Below are positions 15,827-17,141 of a stretch of DNA of 17,141 nt, in pieces. The stretch's first letter is position 1, and each line of letters opens with the position of its first letter. A program made the position numbers and the translations under genes. The notes under the pieces were generated by a model, which searched no databases, had not been told where the DNA came from, and saw nothing but the letters and a program-made list of their open reading frames with translations. The stretch spans positions 1 to 17,141 of the forward strand of contig CAYTDM010000032.1 of assembly GCA_964436635.1 (NCBI GenBank), in the 5' to 3' direction. The stretch is from DASRQK01 sp964436635. Lineage in GTDB: Bacteria; Bacteroidota; Bacteroidia; Sphingobacteriales; Sphingobacteriaceae.

Positions 15827-16747
15827 ATGAACCGTCCCACACCTCTTTTAATCGCGATTGTAGGTCCAACCGCAGTTGGGAAGACCGATTTAGCGATTGA
15901 AGTGGCCAAAGAATTAAACACGGTTATTCTATCTGCAGATTCACGTCAATTCTTTAAGGAGATGACGATTGGCACAGCCAAACCCACAAACACAGAGTTA
16001 AGTAAAGTTTCCCACTATTTTATAAACTCGCATGGCGTAGAGGATAACTTATCAGCAGGGGATTATGAACGGGAAGCCCTTCAGTTATTAAACGATTTAT
16101 ATAAAACGCATTCATCCATCGTTTTAGTGGGCGGTTCCGGGTTATTTGTGGATGCCTTGACAAAAGGGTTGGATGAATTACCAAAAGCGTTGCCCGGGAT
16201 TCGTGAAGAATTAAATGCACAGTTTGAATCGGAAGGCATAGCACCCTTACAAGCTTTATTAAAGCAAGTAGATCCTGAATATTTCGAACAAGTAGATATT
16301 CACAATCCACAACGCATCATCCGGGCCTTAGAAGTCTGGAAAAGCACCAATCAGCCCTTTTCGCACTATAGAAAAAGCCAGTATGTTGAACGCCCATTTA
16401 AAACGATACGAATCGGGCTTCACATGGATCGAGCTGCCCTTTACGACCGGATCAATTCCCGAGTCGACCGCATGATGGAAATGGGATTATTGGAAGAGGT
16501 GCGAGGTTTGGAAGGCTTTAGAGATCTTCCTGCTTTAAAAACAGTGGGATATGCAGAAATATTCGACTATTTAGATGGGCGCATCGACCTTCCAACAACA
16601 GTGGATAAAATCAAGCAAAATTCTCGTCGCTACGCAAAACGTCAATTGACGTGGTTCAAAAAGAATGAGGAAACCAAATGGTTTGAACCGAACCAACTTC
16701 CTGAAATTCTTGATTACATTAGATCACAAATTCAACGATCTTTATAA
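15827..16747 (+). CDS. miaA: tRNA dimethylallyltransferase (isopentenyl-tRNA transferase)
   Basis: Adds a dimethylallyl group to N6 of A37 in tRNAs that read codons beginning with U, supporting anticodon stability. The 306-residue length is typical. Motifs in order: Walker A-like GPTAVGKT (13-20) for the diphosphate, SADSRQFFKEMTIGTAKP (36-53) with catalytic Asp38 and the substrate-pocket residues, VGGSGLFVDALTKGLDELP (101-119), HNPQRIIRALEVW (159-171), KTVGYAEIFDYL (238-249) and the tRNA-contacting RRYAKRQLTWFKK (267-279). It starts at ATG 15827, 24 bases after the preceding stop, and probably shares its transcript. It converges on the aminotransferase gene, with hairpins and a strong terminator between them. 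Confidence 0.97.
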   Translation: MNRPTPLLIAIVGPTAVGKTDLAIEVAKELNTVILSADSRQFFKEMTIGTAKPTNTELSKVSHYFINSHGVEDNLSAGDYEREALQLLNDLYKTHSSIVLVGGSGLFVDALTKGLDELPKALPGIREELNAQFESEGIAPLQALLKQVDPEYFEQVDIHNPQRIIRALEVWKSTNQPFSHYRKSQYVERPFKTIRIGLHMDRAALYDRINSRVDRMMEMGLLEEVRGLEGFRDLPALKTVGYAEIFDYLDGRIDLPTTVDKIKQNSRRYAKRQLTWFKKNEETKWFEPNQLPEILDYIRSQIQRSL

Positions 16748-16774
16748 AAGGATTTTAGGCTGCTTAGGATATTA

Positions 16775-16823
16775 AAAAGCTTCTTAATTTGTGAAGCTTT
16801 TGAAAATAAGAAGCTTCGCAAAT
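16775..16823 (+). other. Overlapping GAAGCTT hairpins downstream of miaA
   Basis: Three copies of an AAGCTT core (in 16777-16782, 16794-16799 and 16811-16816) allow mutually exclusive stems: AAAAGCTTC (16775-16783) with GAAGCTTTT (16793-16801); AAGCTTCTTA (16777-16786) with TAAGAAGCTT (16807-16816); and ATTTGTGAAGCTT (16787-16799) with AAGCTTCGCAAAT (16811-16823), 13 pairs including one G-U. None is followed by a T-run, so their role is unknown; they may slow exonucleases at the miaA mRNA 3' end. Confidence 0.6.
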
Positions 16824-16859
16824 AAAAAAAGGAAATGCAGTCGCTGCATTTCCTTTTTT
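16824..16859. terminator. Strong bidirectional terminator between miaA and ilvE
   Basis: GGAAATGCAG (16831-16840) pairs perfectly with CTGCATTTCC (16844-16853) around a 3-base TCG loop. Flanking A7 and T6 runs extend the stem and give a T-tract on each strand. It sits between convergent genes and should end transcription from both. Confidence 0.95.
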
Positions 16860-16881
16860 ATGCTGATTTATTTTAAAATCC

Positions 16882-17141
16882 TTATACGATATGGTTCCAA
16901 CCGAATTCATCGGTTACACGGCCATAACGTAAATCGTTTAAGAAAGCCAATACCTTATTCGAAAACTCTCTGCTTGCAGGATCTGGCAAGGTGTAAATTT
17001 CACCTTTGTATCCAATTTCTGAAATGTGTGACAGGGTAACTGCAGTACCAGCCGCAAAAGCTTCAGTCACCACCCCATTCTTAATTCCGTCTAATAATTC
17101 ACTGACTTTTACTCGTCTTTGCTCTACTTTTAATCCCCAAT
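16882..17141 (-). CDS. ilvE: Branched-chain amino acid aminotransferase (C-terminal end, runs off window)
   Basis: The last 85 residues of a class IV PLP-dependent aminotransferase that interconverts Leu, Ile and Val with their 2-oxo acids; the rest, including the catalytic lysine, lies beyond the right edge. The frame opens at the edge with WGLKVEQRRVKVSELLDGI and continues through VTEAFAAGTAVTLSHISEIG, matching the family EVFGAGTAAVVSPV-type PLP-phosphate loop, then YKGEIYTLP and NDLRYGRVTDEFGW, matching the IQYGRxxDPFGW end. The AFAAGTA form and the LRYGR ending suggest the longer BCAT form common in Bacteroidota. An internal GTG at 17073 is not the true start. The gene is closed by the bidirectional terminator at 16824-16859. 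Confidence 0.92.
   Translation of the reverse strand, partial: WGLKVEQRRVKVSELLDGIKNGVVTEAFAAGTAVTLSHISEIGYKGEIYTLPDPASREFSNKVLAFLNDLRYGRVTDEFGWNHIV

Noticed and set aside
16791..17039. 82-codon plus-strand open frame after miaA
   Set aside because: It runs through the bidirectional terminator and is antisense to the ilvE C-terminus; no family features.
1..17141. A new defence, mobile or biosynthetic system
   Set aside because: All sixteen genes fit core or phylum-wide conserved families, with no cargo-like cluster, repeat array, integrase, or abrupt change in composition that I could see by eye.

Overview
This window looks like ordinary core chromosome from a member of the Bacteroidota, probably a Cytophagales (Spirosomataceae-like) bacterium. 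The evidence is a gldD gliding lipoprotein gene at the left edge, several families typical of the phylum (DUF4293, a DUF6695-like protein, an IS1096-passenger/pRiA4b ORF-3 domain protein), moderately AT-rich DNA, and several intergenic sites matching the Bacteroidota promoter form TTG-N(17-23)-TAnnTTTG. The genus is inference. I see no tRNA, rRNA, CRISPR array, insertion sequence, prophage, toxin-antitoxin pair or defence island, and no gap between genes longer than about 235 bases.

Layout. Positions 1-2505 hold a minus-strand cluster: a 12-repeat TPR protein, then aroE (shikimate dehydrogenase), then gldD, which runs off the left edge. The spacings are 18 and 2 bases, so they are probably one operon. 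A plus-strand ALDH7-family dehydrogenase of lysine degradation follows at 2739-4268. It converges on the minus-strand iron-sulfur operon sufB-sufC-sufD (7902 down to 4322). Divergent from sufB is an Lrp/AsnC regulator (8081-8551), followed by an uncharacterised protein with a possible permuted papain-type His/Cys pair (8607-9752). The 3' end of that gene overlaps the 3' end of the minus-strand ung gene by 53 bases.

Positions 10529-11065 encode a small membrane protein with TPR-like helices, closed by a clear terminator. A DUF4293 four-helix membrane protein (minus) and mfd (plus) then diverge from an 85-base region. After mfd come a pRiA4b ORF-3 domain protein with an acidic tail and miaA. 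miaA converges on the C-terminal end of a minus-strand branched-chain aminotransferase (ilvE), with a strong bidirectional terminator between them.

How the genes relate. The only clear multi-gene machine is SufBCD, the scaffold and ATPase for Fe-S assembly; sufS and sufE are not beside it. ung and mfd both serve DNA repair but are separately oriented. aroE, the ALDH7 enzyme and ilvE are amino-acid metabolism genes without obvious linkage. I found no convincing new multi-gene system. The points most worth a second look are the probable non-ATG, almost leaderless start of mfd, the permuted-papain-like signature in the DUF6695-like protein, the ung antisense overlap, the competing hairpins after miaA, and the long hairpin spanning the ALDH7 stop codon.
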